Positions 1 to 7,872 are shown, numbered from the stretch's first letter. The stretch: DNA of 27,283 bases from Aalborgiella sp031422495 (GCA_031422495.1 JANPLX010000174.1:1-27283), one strand, 5' to 3'. The notes: generated by a model from the sequence alone, not told the origin. Made by a program: numbers and translations.

Positions 1-332
1 ATTGTGACCGGAATGGCACGCTCTTCATTATGTGCGGCAATCAATACGGCAAGGCTTGGTAAATGGGCCGATATGGTGTGCTCCGCTGCTGGAGCCGCTT
101 TCAATATCCGCTGCATATGCCATCCTGTAAATCCCAATAGCACGGTGTCATAAACAATATAAGCGATCCCCACCGACCATGCGCCAAGGCCGCCCTGAAA
201 ATAAGTTTGTGCAAGCAATAGGGCAAATAACAACACCGCGCCGCCACCGATGATCCGGCTGATAATGGGAACGGCACGCGGGTTCAGGCGCGGCGATTCA
301 TTTTGTAAAATGTGGGATAAGGCGGGGAGCAT
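1..332 (-). CDS. Glycosyltransferase family 2 protein, N-terminal part (cut by window edge)
   Basis: The minus strand is open from an ATG at 332-330 to the window edge, giving about 110 residues, and a TAA lies directly upstream in frame, so this is the furthest start. The product begins with a short basic stretch. Two hydrophobic segments follow (about residues 30-50 and 53-75). Near the edge it reads LAVLIAAHNEERAIPVT, the opening strand of a GT-A fold family 2 glycosyltransferase, with the usual V-I-A-A-H-N-E-E signature for nucleotide-sugar binding. The DXD and catalytic residues would lie outside the window. Two membrane helices before the catalytic domain suggest a membrane-bound enzyme for polysaccharide or lipid glycosylation, but the substrate cannot be told. 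The gene is divergent from the cytochrome b561 gene, with about 98 bases between the two starts. Confidence 0.75.
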   Translation of the reverse strand, partial: MLPALSHILQNESPRLNPRAVPIISRIIGGGAVLLFALLLAQTYFQGGLGAWSVGIAYIVYDTVLLGFTGWHMQRILKAAPAAEHTISAHLPSLAVLIAAHNEERAIPVT

Positions 333-430
333 TTAACGCTTTCAGATGGGAGACATCCATTTAGGGATGGACGATGCAAATCACCAACATTATCGTCGGA
401 TAATATTGAACAGAGGATTAAGGCATTTGT

Positions 431-988
431 ATGAGCATAGCAGATCGTTACACCCGCCCGGCGGTTATCCTGCATTGGTTGATTGCGGTGCTGATTATTC
501 TCAACGTCGCATTTATATTATCGGCGGATAGCGTAGGGGATGAAAATGTTCGTTTTGTTTATGATACGCATAAATCGATTGGGATAACGGTGTTCGGTTT
601 GGTGATAATGCGCATCCTGTGGCGGTTAACCCACCGTCCGCCCGCATTGCCCGATATATACAAGCCATGGGAAATGACGGCGAGTAAAGTGACGCACGGC
701 ATCCTTTATTTCATCATGATATTTATGCCTTTATCCGGCTGGTTACACGACAGCGCGTGGGAAGCCGCAGCGGAAATCAAGCTGAATTATTTCGGCTTGT
801 TCGAATTGCCGCGTCTGGGATGGATCATGGATATGGAACCTGTGGCCAAAAAAGCGCTGCACGGCGTGTTGGGTGAGGCGCATGAAATCGGCGGTTATGC
901 ACTTTACGGCTTGGTTTTCCTTCACGTCGCAGGTGCGTTGAAGCACCAGTTTGTCGATAAGCACAAAGAATTGCAGCGGATGTGGTGA
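431..988 (+). CDS. Cytochrome b561 family membrane protein
   Basis: A 185-residue protein with four hydrophobic segments (about 11-30, 48-66, 88-106 and 152-170), the size and layout of prokaryotic di-heme cytochrome b561 (CybB/YceJ type). Candidate heme-ligand histidines are H15 (in LHWLI), H47 (in YDTHKSIG), H151 (in EAHEIGG) and H165 (in FLHVAG), one in or next to each of four helices. Known members sit in the inner membrane and pass electrons between quinol and periplasmic acceptors or superoxide. The start is preceded by AGAGGATTAAGG, a plausible ribosome site. No partner gene is adjacent, so the physiological acceptor is unknown. GC content is similar to that of the str genes downstream, so it looks native to the left-hand genome. 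Confidence 0.85.
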   Translation: MSIADRYTRPAVILHWLIAVLIILNVAFILSADSVGDENVRFVYDTHKSIGITVFGLVIMRILWRLTHRPPALPDIYKPWEMTASKVTHGILYFIMIFMPLSGWLHDSAWEAAAEIKLNYFGLFELPRLGWIMDMEPVAKKALHGVLGEAHEIGGYALYGLVFLHVAGALKHQFVDKHKELQRMW

Positions 989-1094
989 GCGATTGTGACG
1001 ATTAATGTTTGATCCGAAAATACTTTGTCTAAATAAGGCATAATTAAATTTCGAGTTGATTATAGGTGTAAAACAGCATCAAACGGAGATTAAC

Positions 1095-3167
1095 TTGCCT
1101 ACGCTATCTGAAAACATAATAAATCGAGTCGATAAATTACCCAAACCGAGCACTTATGCACAGGCACTACAACCGATATTTGAGGCTATAAGCAATTCAC
1201 TTTATGCAATTTTTGATCGACTTGATGATAAAGCAATTTCAGAAGGAAAAATTACCCTCAAGATCGATAATCTGCAAAAGCAAACCAAGCTAACAATTAG
1301 TGTGCAAGACAACGGGATTGGGATGGATTCAACTCGATTTGCAGCTTTTTGCATCGTCGATACGGATTATAAAAAGGAGAAGGGAGGTAAGGGAGTGGGG
1401 CGCCTCTTTTGGTTGGACTCGTTCAGCAATATCAATGTATCGAGTCGCTTTGGCATGTCTAAAGGGCAAGACCGGAAGTTTGATTTTCATTTAGCAGATT
1501 CTGATCAAATAAGGGAGCATGACACTGCCAACGTGAATTTCACAGGAATAGGCACCAAGATTGAATTTTCCGGAATACGTAGTAACGAATATTCTGAATA
1601 TTTCCCGAAACGCGAGGATACTTTCCTTCGCTATTTTGCGTCTCACTTTATTTCGGATTTCCTAATGGCGGCTAGCCCTGAAATCACCGTGACTATTGAT
1701 GGCAACCCGCACGTATATCCGCAGTCAGTTCGCGAGTTAGTTTGTAAAGACCTTGAAAATATTGCATGGACAAGCGAAAAGTTTGGGGAATTATCGGCTA
1801 CTGGTTTTCTCTGCGATAACCAAGCAAGTGCAGGTCTAGACGGTCGGCACCAAGTTCATTTACTAGCTGACGGTCGGACGGTTGAGACGCGAAAGATTGA
1901 CGGGCTTTTAGGTCTGGGGTCGATTGTTTCGGCGGATCGGGATGATCTTTGCATCCACGTTTGTATTGATGCGCCGTTTCTAAACGCTCGCGTAAACGAG
2001 GGGCGCACAGCTTTCAATATTCCTGAATCTCAACTTAAAAAGCTGACACGAGAAATTTGCGATAAAATAAAAGATTCTTTCCTAGTTCACCAGATTTCAA
2101 ATTATAAAATCGAACGAGCAGAAAATTACCGCGAGTTTATTAAGCGCTATCCAATCTATGATTTTGATGATCCTGAGCAACAGCTCGACAGTGTTCCTTT
2201 CGGAGCGAACAATCCTGAAGAATTTGCAGCAGGCTTAGTAAAAATACAAATTAGAAGGGAAGAAGATCGGCATGAAAAGCTACAAAAAATAGTTGATGAA
2301 ATAGACCAAAACGACTTTCGAGGTGCTGACTTTGCAGAAACTATAGTAAAGGTCGCGGAAGATATTCAAAAATCAGAAGAGCTTTCGCTGGCTCAGCATG
2401 TGGTGCGCAGGAAGCTCATTCTTGAATTGCTAGACGTTCTGTTGCGTCGCTATCGAGACGTAGGGGACAGCCATGATCATTATCTTGAAAAAACGGTTCA
2501 TTCTATACTCTGTCCAACTGGAGTCAGCGCAACTGACAGCACTCAGTTGATATCACGACGACATGATCTTTGGGTCGTTGATGAGCGACTAACTTTTAGC
2601 CGGTCATTTGCATCTGACAAGCGTATTGATGGGATATTGGCAGGCAACGCATCGGCCCTTCGTCCGGATTTAATAGTTTGGGACTTAGCTTATGGTCTTT
2701 CGTTCTTCGACGGCCCTCAACATGAAGACCCAGATATTTCTAACACTATTTCAGAGATGATGATTATCGAACTAAAAAAGCCCATGCGTAAGAACTACAA
2801 AAAGGTTGAAGATAACGTAGAGCAGCAATTGCTGAAATATATAAATCAGTTGAAAAACGGAGATATTGAGGGGTTTTCTCGCGACCGGGTAAGGGTCAAA
2901 AATGATTGCGTTTTTCACTGTTTCATTGTTGCGGACATTGTCGGTGATTTGAAGCAACAACTCGGTAGTTGGGCTAAAACTCCAGATGGTGAAGGTCGTT
3001 ATCGACCTTTGGAGGGCGATCACCGAGGTTCAATTACGGTCATTCAATGGAAAGACCTCATTAATGATGCGTGGATGAGAAATCGTGCTACGCTAAATGC
3101 AGCGGGTCTTCGTCGAACATCAAGGCTAATAACCGAAATGCAGGATCGATTGAAACAGAGCTTATAG
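1095..3167 (+). CDS. GHKL (Hsp90/MORC-like) ATPase with C-terminal PD-(D/E)xK-like nuclease domain; candidate defence protein
   Basis: I chose the TTG at 1095 (690 residues) because ACGGAG lies six bases upstream. An in-frame TTG at 1056 would add 13 residues but has no such site. The N-terminus is a Bergerat ATP-binding fold: N-box FEAISNSLYA (E30, N34), G1 box DNGIGMD (72-78) and lid GGKGVGR (97-103). Residues of about 150-340 look like an S5-type transducer with a conserved-looking LNARVNEGRTAFNIPE. A charged, probably helical region spans about 350-460. The last third has HDLWVVDERL, then RPDLIVWD (D525) and MIIELKKP (E559, K561) followed by EQQLLKYINQL, the D...ExK order of PD-(D/E)xK nucleases. 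GHKL ATPases joined to nucleases occur in restriction and phage-defence systems, but I cannot match this one to a named system. Hand-counted lines inside it are as low as 33-35% GC, below its neighbours, which suggests transfer. The ATPase call is firm; nuclease and defence are inference. Confidence 0.7.
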   Translation: MPTLSENIINRVDKLPKPSTYAQALQPIFEAISNSLYAIFDRLDDKAISEGKITLKIDNLQKQTKLTISVQDNGIGMDSTRFAAFCIVDTDYKKEKGGKGVGRLFWLDSFSNINVSSRFGMSKGQDRKFDFHLADSDQIREHDTANVNFTGIGTKIEFSGIRSNEYSEYFPKREDTFLRYFASHFISDFLMAASPEITVTIDGNPHVYPQSVRELVCKDLENIAWTSEKFGELSATGFLCDNQASAGLDGRHQVHLLADGRTVETRKIDGLLGLGSIVSADRDDLCIHVCIDAPFLNARVNEGRTAFNIPESQLKKLTREICDKIKDSFLVHQISNYKIERAENYREFIKRYPIYDFDDPEQQLDSVPFGANNPEEFAAGLVKIQIRREEDRHEKLQKIVDEIDQNDFRGADFAETIVKVAEDIQKSEELSLAQHVVRRKLILELLDVLLRRYRDVGDSHDHYLEKTVHSILCPTGVSATDSTQLISRRHDLWVVDERLTFSRSFASDKRIDGILAGNASALRPDLIVWDLAYGLSFFDGPQHEDPDISNTISEMMIIELKKPMRKNYKKVEDNVEQQLLKYINQLKNGDIEGFSRDRVRVKNDCVFHCFIVADIVGDLKQQLGSWAKTPDGEGRYRPLEGDHRGSITVIQWKDLINDAWMRNRATLNAAGLRRTSRLITEMQDRLKQSL

Positions 3168-3185
3168 TATAAATCCACGCTCCCC

Positions 3186-3220
3186 TTGACGCCTACACCC
3201 CGCCCAGCTAATGGCGCGCC
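3186..3220 (+). promoter_or_regulatory. Candidate str operon promoter with GC-rich discriminator
   Basis: TTGACG (3186-3191), a 17-base spacer, then TAATGG (3209-3214), followed directly by CGCGCC. This is the only good -35 match in the gap before rpsL. The same arrangement recurs upstream of tuf (6569-6602). A GC-rich stretch after the -10 is typical of promoters under stringent control, which would suit ribosomal genes. The -10 is a poor match to the consensus, so the call is moderate. The leader to rpsL would be about 160 bases. Confidence 0.45.
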
Positions 3221-3382
3221 TTCAAAAGAGTGGAAATTGATTCTTACTTTCATTCTAGGAAAACCAACATTGCTGCACATTGCGTCGCTGAACGGGTGGA
3301 ATCAGGCTGAGCCTCCACCATGCTCCTTAACTGGGGAAACGGGCTGATACGCAAAGTAACCGCATTTTTTTAAGGTGAAGAT

Positions 3383-3754
3383 ATGCCAACAATTAACCAG
3401 CTGGTCCGCAAGGGCCGGACACCGCAGAAGGCCAAGTCAAAGGTCCCTGCGATGGAAGCAAATCCGCAAAAGCGCGGCGTTTGCACACGCGTTTATACAA
3501 CGACTCCGAAAAAGCCGAACTCGGCGCTTCGTAAAGTGGCCAAGGTTCGCTTGACCAACCAACGCGAAGTCATTTCGTACATTCCCGGCGAAGGCCACAA
3601 CTTGCAAGAGCATAGCGTTGTTCTGATCCGCGGAGGCCGCGTTCGCGATCTTCCCGGCGTGCGCTACCACGTCCTTCGCGGCGTGCTCGATACACAAGGT
3701 GTGAAAGATCGCAAGCAGTCGCGTTCCAAATATGGCGCGAAGCGTCCTAAGTAA
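3383..3754 (+). CDS. rpsL: 30S ribosomal protein S12
   Basis: A 123-residue protein starting MPTINQLVRKGR and ending SKYGAKRPK, full length for S12. S12 sits at the decoding centre of the 30S subunit and checks codon-anticodon pairing. The PKKPNSALRK loop keeps both lysines (43 and 44, counting Met). The second streptomycin-contact loop reads GGRVRDLPGVRYH, so residue 88 is arginine (CGC at 3644-3646) where E. coli has lysine; K-to-R here is a known streptomycin-resistance change and, as I recall, is natural in sphingomonads. AAGGTGAAGAT upstream gives a ribosome site. It is the first gene of the str operon, 17 bases before rpsG. Confidence 0.98.
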   Translation: MPTINQLVRKGRTPQKAKSKVPAMEANPQKRGVCTRVYTTTPKKPNSALRKVAKVRLTNQREVISYIPGEGHNLQEHSVVLIRGGRVRDLPGVRYHVLRGVLDTQGVKDRKQSRSKYGAKRPK

Positions 3755-3771
3755 TATAGGGAATTTAGAAT

Positions 3772-4242
3772 ATGTCACGTCGTCGTCGTCCCGAAAAGCG
3801 CATAATCCTTCCCGATCCTAAGTTCGGTGATTTGGTGCTTTCAAAATTCATGAACAACCTGATGCTGGATGGTAAGAAATCCGCAGCAGAGCGTATCGTA
3901 TATGGCGCGCTTCAAACCGTTGAAGACCGCGCAAAGAAAAGCCCGGTTGAATTGTTCCACGAAGCATTGAACAATGTTAAGCCCGGTATCGAAGTGCGCA
4001 GCCGCCGTGTTGGTGGTGCCACATATCAGGTTCCTTGCGAAGTGCGTCCAGAACGCGCGCAAGCACTTGCGATCCGTTGGTTGATCGGTGCAGCCCGTAA
4101 TCGCAGCGAAACCACAATGTCAGCGCGCCTGTCAGGCGAATTGATGGATGCCGCAAACAACCGCGGTAACGCCGTTAAAAAACGTGAAGACACACACCGG
4201 ATGGCCGAAGCCAACCGTGCGTTTGCGCATTACCGCTGGTAA
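3772..4242 (+). CDS. rpsG: 30S ribosomal protein S7
   Basis: A 156-residue protein of normal S7 length, beginning MSRRRRPEKR and ending AEANRAFAHYRW. It contains the family stretch GGATYQVPCEVRPERAQAL and the late motif AANNRGNAVKKREDTHRMAEAN. S7 is a primary assembly protein that binds the 3' major domain of 16S rRNA and lines the mRNA exit channel. It follows rpsL closely and is probably co-transcribed with it and with fusA. In E. coli S7 represses its own operon by binding the rpsL-rpsG gap. The gap here is only 17 bases, so that mode is unlikely to be conserved in the same form. Confidence 0.97.
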   Translation: MSRRRRPEKRIILPDPKFGDLVLSKFMNNLMLDGKKSAAERIVYGALQTVEDRAKKSPVELFHEALNNVKPGIEVRSRRVGGATYQVPCEVRPERAQALAIRWLIGAARNRSETTMSARLSGELMDAANNRGNAVKKREDTHRMAEANRAFAHYRW

Positions 4243-4255
4243 GAATAAAAAAATA

Positions 4256-4323
4256 CCGTTCGTCCTGAGCTTGTCGAAGGACATTTTATGAAGCCTGCAC
4301 TTCGATAGGCTCAGTGCGAACGG
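4256..4323 (+). repeat. Sphingomonad-type palindromic repeat element
   Basis: Two 24-base arms (4256-4279 and 4300-4323) form an inverted repeat with four mismatches around a 20-base loop. The arms contain CCGTTCGTCCTGAGC and its complement-like partner GCTCAGTGCGAACGG. Repeats of this wording (CGTTCG...CTGAGC...TCGAAG) are, from memory, scattered in many copies through Sphingopyxis- and Sphingorhabdus-like genomes. Transcribed, it would form a strong hairpin between rpsG and fusA. It has no T run, so it may be a REP-like element that stabilises or processes mRNA rather than a terminator. Confidence 0.75.
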
Positions 4324-4340
4324 TGATTTTAGAATAAATG

Positions 4341-4364
4341 GGGGGCTGGCATTCGCTGGCCCCC
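4341..4364 (+). other. Hairpin in the fusA leader
   Basis: GGGGGCTGGC (4341-4350), loop ATTC and GCTGGCCCCC (4355-4364) pair as a ten-base stem with two G-U wobbles. There is no T run after it, so it is not a convincing terminator. It lies about 50 bases before the fusA start and downstream of the palindromic repeat, so it could act in mRNA processing or in uncoupling fusA from rpsG expression. The function is not known. Confidence 0.5.
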
Positions 4365-4412
4365 TCCACTATAGGGCGCAGCAACACTCGCCCCCTCCTT
4401 GGAGAAAAGCCC

Positions 4413-6485
4413 ATGGCACGCAGCCATCCACTCAGTATGTATCGCAACATCGGCATCATGGCTCACATCGACGCCGGTAAAACCACGACCACGGAACGCA
4501 TCCTGTTTTATACAGGTAAATCCTATAAAATCGGTGAAGTGCATGATGGTGCTGCGACGATGGATTGGATGGAGCAAGAGCAAGAGCGCGGTATCACGAT
4601 CACGTCGGCTGCGACCACTTGTTTCTGGAACGATCACCGGATCAACATCATCGACACCCCCGGCCACGTTGACTTCACGATTGAAGTTGAGCGTTCGCTG
4701 CGCGTGCTTGATGGCGCGGTTGCTTGCTTTGACGGGGTTGCTGGCGTTGAGCCGCAATCCGAAACCGTATGGCGTCAGGCCGATAAATATGGCGTTCCGC
4801 GCATGTGCTTTATCAACAAGCTGGACCGTACCGGCGCGAACTTCAAATATTGTGTGCAGTCGATCATCGACCGTCTGGGTGCAAAGCCAGCAGTTCTATA
4901 CATTCCAATTGGCCTAGAGGCGGATTTGAAGGGTCTGGTTGATTTGGTGGAAAACCGTGCGATCATCTGGAAAGATGAAGCATTGGGCGCCGAATTCTTC
5001 TTTGAAGAAATTCCTGCTAATCTAGTCGAAGAAGCTGCGAAATACCGTAGCGAGCTAATCGAACTTGCCGTTGAGCAAGATGATGATGCGATGGAAGCAT
5101 ATTTAGAAGGCAACGAACCTGACGTAGCGACGTTGAAGGCATTGATCCGCAAGGGTACATTGAGCCATAAATTCGTACCCGTCGTTTGCGGCAGCGCGTT
5201 TAAGAATAAGGGCGTTCAGCCATTGCTTGACGCCGTTGTAGATTATCTACCTTCGCCATTGGACATCGAAGACGTGCAAGGTGTTCACATGGACACGCTT
5301 GTACCAGACAGCCGTCCTGCCACTGACGAAGCCCCTTTCAGCGCGCTTGCGTTTAAGGTGATGAACGATCCATTCGTTGGTACTTTGACTTTCATTCGCA
5401 TTTATTCGGGCTCGCTGGTTAAGGGTACGTATTTGAACTCGGTGAAGGACAAGAAAGAAAAAGTCGGCCGTATGCTGGAAATGCATGCCAACGAGCGTAA
5501 GGATGTGGACGAAGCGTTTGCTGGTGACATCATCGCGCTTGCGGGCATGAAAGAAACAACGACGGGCGATACTTTGTGCGCAACAAATTTCCCGATTATC
5601 CTTGAGCGGATGGAGTTTCCTGAGCCGGTTATCGAGCTTTCGGTGGAACCAAAGACTAAGGCTGACCAAGAAAAGATGGGTATCGCGCTTAATCGTCTGT
5701 CTGCCGAAGATCCTTCGTTCCGCGTATCGACCGATCACGAATCCGGTCAAACGATCATCAAGGGGATGGGCGAACTTCACCTCGATATCATCGTCGACCG
5801 TATGCGCCGTGAATTCAAAGTTGAGGCCAATGTTGGCGCGCCGCAGGTTGCGTACCGCGAATATCTGGCGCGCGAAGTTGATGTTGATTACACCCACAAA
5901 AAGCAATCGGGCGGTTCGGGCCAGTTTGGCCGTATTAAGTTCACGGTTAAACCCGGTGAACGCGGCAGCGGCATTATTTTTAACGATGAAATCAAGGGCG
6001 GCAACATTCCAAAGGAATATATCCCTTCGGTTGAAAAAGGCATGCGTGAAACCGCAGAAGGCGGATCGTTGATCGGTTTCCCGCTGATCGATTTCGAAAT
6101 CTCGCTCTATGACGGCGCGTATCATGATGTCGATTCCTCGGCATTGGCGTTTGAAATTGCGGGCCGTGCCGGCATGCGTGAAGCCGCGCAAAAGGCAGGC
6201 ATCAAGTTGCTTGAGCCAATCATGAAGGTTGAGGTTGTGTCACCCGAGGAATATCTGGGCGACGTAATTGGCGACATGAATTCACGGCGCGGCCAAATTC
6301 AGGGCACGGATACGCGCGGCAATGCGCAGGTTGTGGAATCAATGGTGCCATTGGCCAACATGTTTGGTTACGTGAACCAGCTGCGTTCGTTTACGCAAGG
6401 CCGTGCAAACTATTCGATGTTCTTCTCGCATTATGATGAAGTTCCAACGAATGTTGCGACCGAACTAAAAGAGAAGCTAGCGTAA
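4413..6485 (+). CDS. fusA: Elongation factor G
   Basis: A 690-residue translational GTPase that moves tRNA and mRNA through the ribosome and, with the recycling factor, splits it. The start at 4413 is set by TTGGAG eight bases upstream and by the family N-terminus MARSHPLSMYRNIGIMAHID; an in-frame ATG at 4338 would add 25 unrelated residues. Visible GTPase motifs are AHIDAGKT (17-24), DTPGH and NKLD. The C-terminal half carries the domain IV run QSGGSGQFGR and ends ELKEKLA. Its wording resembles sphingomonad EF-G (TCFWNDHRINIIDTPG, GAATMDWMEQEQERG). It is the third gene of the str operon, and tuf follows after 167 bases. Confidence 0.98.
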   Translation: MARSHPLSMYRNIGIMAHIDAGKTTTTERILFYTGKSYKIGEVHDGAATMDWMEQEQERGITITSAATTCFWNDHRINIIDTPGHVDFTIEVERSLRVLDGAVACFDGVAGVEPQSETVWRQADKYGVPRMCFINKLDRTGANFKYCVQSIIDRLGAKPAVLYIPIGLEADLKGLVDLVENRAIIWKDEALGAEFFFEEIPANLVEEAAKYRSELIELAVEQDDDAMEAYLEGNEPDVATLKALIRKGTLSHKFVPVVCGSAFKNKGVQPLLDAVVDYLPSPLDIEDVQGVHMDTLVPDSRPATDEAPFSALAFKVMNDPFVGTLTFIRIYSGSLVKGTYLNSVKDKKEKVGRMLEMHANERKDVDEAFAGDIIALAGMKETTTGDTLCATNFPIILERMEFPEPVIELSVEPKTKADQEKMGIALNRLSAEDPSFRVSTDHESGQTIIKGMGELHLDIIVDRMRREFKVEANVGAPQVAYREYLAREVDVDYTHKKQSGGSGQFGRIKFTVKPGERGSGIIFNDEIKGGNIPKEYIPSVEKGMRETAEGGSLIGFPLIDFEISLYDGAYHDVDSSALAFEIAGRAGMREAAQKAGIKLLEPIMKVEVVSPEEYLGDVIGDMNSRRGQIQGTDTRGNAQVVESMVPLANMFGYVNQLRSFTQGRANYSMFFSHYDEVPTNVATELKEKLA

Positions 6486-6568
6486 CGATCACAAACAAGC
6501 TATCGGCGCACCACGAGTCTGCGGTCCTTGTTGATTAGGACATTTGTGGAGCCGATAACTTGAAATGC

Positions 6569-6602
6569 TTGACAATCGGCAACAGTCTGGCCAATGCGCG
6601 CC
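6569..6602 (+). promoter_or_regulatory. Candidate tuf promoter (left-genome type)
   Basis: TTGACA (6569-6574), 17 bases, then CAATGC (6592-6597), overlapping CGCGCC (6597-6602). It copies the layout before rpsL (TTGACG, 17 bases, TAATGG, CGCGCC), so it probably belongs to the left-hand, alphaproteobacterial genome. It would allow extra tuf transcription apart from the str operon read-through. The -10 match is weak. Confidence 0.45.
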
Positions 6603-6652
6603 TCGACTGTTCCCAAGACAGAATAATTTTTGGAACCAAAAGGTAGGATATA

Positions 6653-7843
6653 ATGGCAAAAGCAAAGTTTGAGCGGACAAAGCCGCATTGCAACATCGGC
6701 ACCATCGGTCACGTTGACCACGGTAAAACCACGCTCACAGCGGCTATCACCACTGTGTTGGCAGCCAAGTTCGGCGGTCAAGCCAAGGCTTACGACCAAA
6801 TCGATGCAGCCCCGGAAGAAAAAGCCCGTGGTATCACCATCAACACCGCTCACGTCGAGTACGAAACAGCCGCGCGCCACTACGCGCACGTGGACTGCCC
6901 AGGCCACGCTGACTATGTGAAAAACATGATCACCGGCGCGGCTCAGATGGACGGCGCCGTCTTGGTGTGTTCTGCCGCTGACGGCCCGATGCCACAAACC
7001 CGTGAGCACATCTTGTTGGCGCGCCAAGTTGGCGTGCCCTACATCATCGTCTTCTTGAACAAATGCGACATGGTTGACGACGAGGAGTTGTTAGAGCTGG
7101 TCGAAATGGAAGTGCGCGAACTCTTGGACAAGTATGACTTCCCAGGTGACGCAACACCGATCATCCGTGGTTCAGCCAAGCTGGCCATGGAAGGCGACAA
7201 AGGCCCGATGGGCGAAGAGGCCATCATGAAACTCGCTGATGCCTTAGACAGCTACATCCCAACGCCAGAGCGCGCTGTGGACGGTGCTTTCTTGATGCCC
7301 GTAGAAGACTTGTTCTCGATCTCAGGTCGCGGCAACGTTGTGACCGGTCGTATCGAGCGCGGTATTGTTAAAGTGGGCGAAGAGATCGAAATCGTCGGTA
7401 TCGTCGACACCGTCAAAACCACCTGTACCGGCGTTGAAATGTTCCGCAAATTGCTGGACCAAGGCCAAGCTGGTGACAACGTCGGCATCTTGCTGCGCGG
7501 CACCAAGCGTGAAGACGTCCAGCGTGGTCAAGTTCTGGGCAAGCCAGGCTCTATCAAGCCGCACACCCACTTCACCTCAGAAATCTACGTCTTGTCAAAA
7601 GACGAAGGTGGCCGTCATACACCTTTCTTCAACAACTACCGCCCACAGTTCTACTTCCGTACCACGGACGTGACTGGTGCGATCGAGTTGCCAGAAGGCA
7701 AAGAAATGGTCATGCCAGGCGACAACGTGTCGATCACTGTGAAGTTGATCAACCCGATTGCGATGGAAGAAGGCTTGCGCTTCGCGATTCGTGAAGGCGG
7801 CAAGACCGTCGGCGCGGGTGTGGTGGCGAAGATTATTGCTTAA
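6653..7843 (+). CDS. tuf: Elongation factor Tu; apparent hybrid with alpha-type start and beta-type body
   Basis: A 396-residue protein of normal length that carries aminoacyl-tRNA to the ribosome as a GTP complex. It has the P-loop GHVDHGKT (19-26), DCPGH, NKCD and SAKL motifs, and AGGTAGGAT provides the ribosome site. Residues 1-18 (MAKAKFERTKPHCNIGTI) read like alphaproteobacterial EF-Tu; betaproteobacteria usually have HVNVGTI. From residue 34 the text is betaproteobacterial: TTVLAAKFGG, INTAHVEYET, VCSAADGPMPQ, YIIVFLNKCD. The switch therefore lies between about 6698 and 6752, in the most conserved part of the gene. Upstream neighbours fit a str operon, while downstream neighbours fit the separate tufB locus that precedes tRNA-Trp and secE. 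The reading frame is intact, so the gene looks functional on paper even if the join is artificial. Confidence 0.95.
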   Translation: MAKAKFERTKPHCNIGTIGHVDHGKTTLTAAITTVLAAKFGGQAKAYDQIDAAPEEKARGITINTAHVEYETAARHYAHVDCPGHADYVKNMITGAAQMDGAVLVCSAADGPMPQTREHILLARQVGVPYIIVFLNKCDMVDDEELLELVEMEVRELLDKYDFPGDATPIIRGSAKLAMEGDKGPMGEEAIMKLADALDSYIPTPERAVDGAFLMPVEDLFSISGRGNVVTGRIERGIVKVGEEIEIVGIVDTVKTTCTGVEMFRKLLDQGQAGDNVGILLRGTKREDVQRGQVLGKPGSIKPHTHFTSEIYVLSKDEGGRHTPFFNNYRPQFYFRTTDVTGAIELPEGKEMVMPGDNVSITVKLINPIAMEEGLRFAIREGGKTVGAGVVAKIIA

Positions 7844-7872
7844 TTTCGCCAATATCGAATCGAAAGATTTGT

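Noticed and set aside
4338..4412. Upstream ATG for fusA
   Set aside because: The extension covers a hairpin and has no EF-G similarity; ATG 4413 has TTGGAG upstream and the family N-terminus.
5247..6191. Long open frame (314 codons) on the minus strand
   Set aside because: It lies wholly antisense to fusA and has no family-like sequence; its openness comes from the codon bias of fusA.
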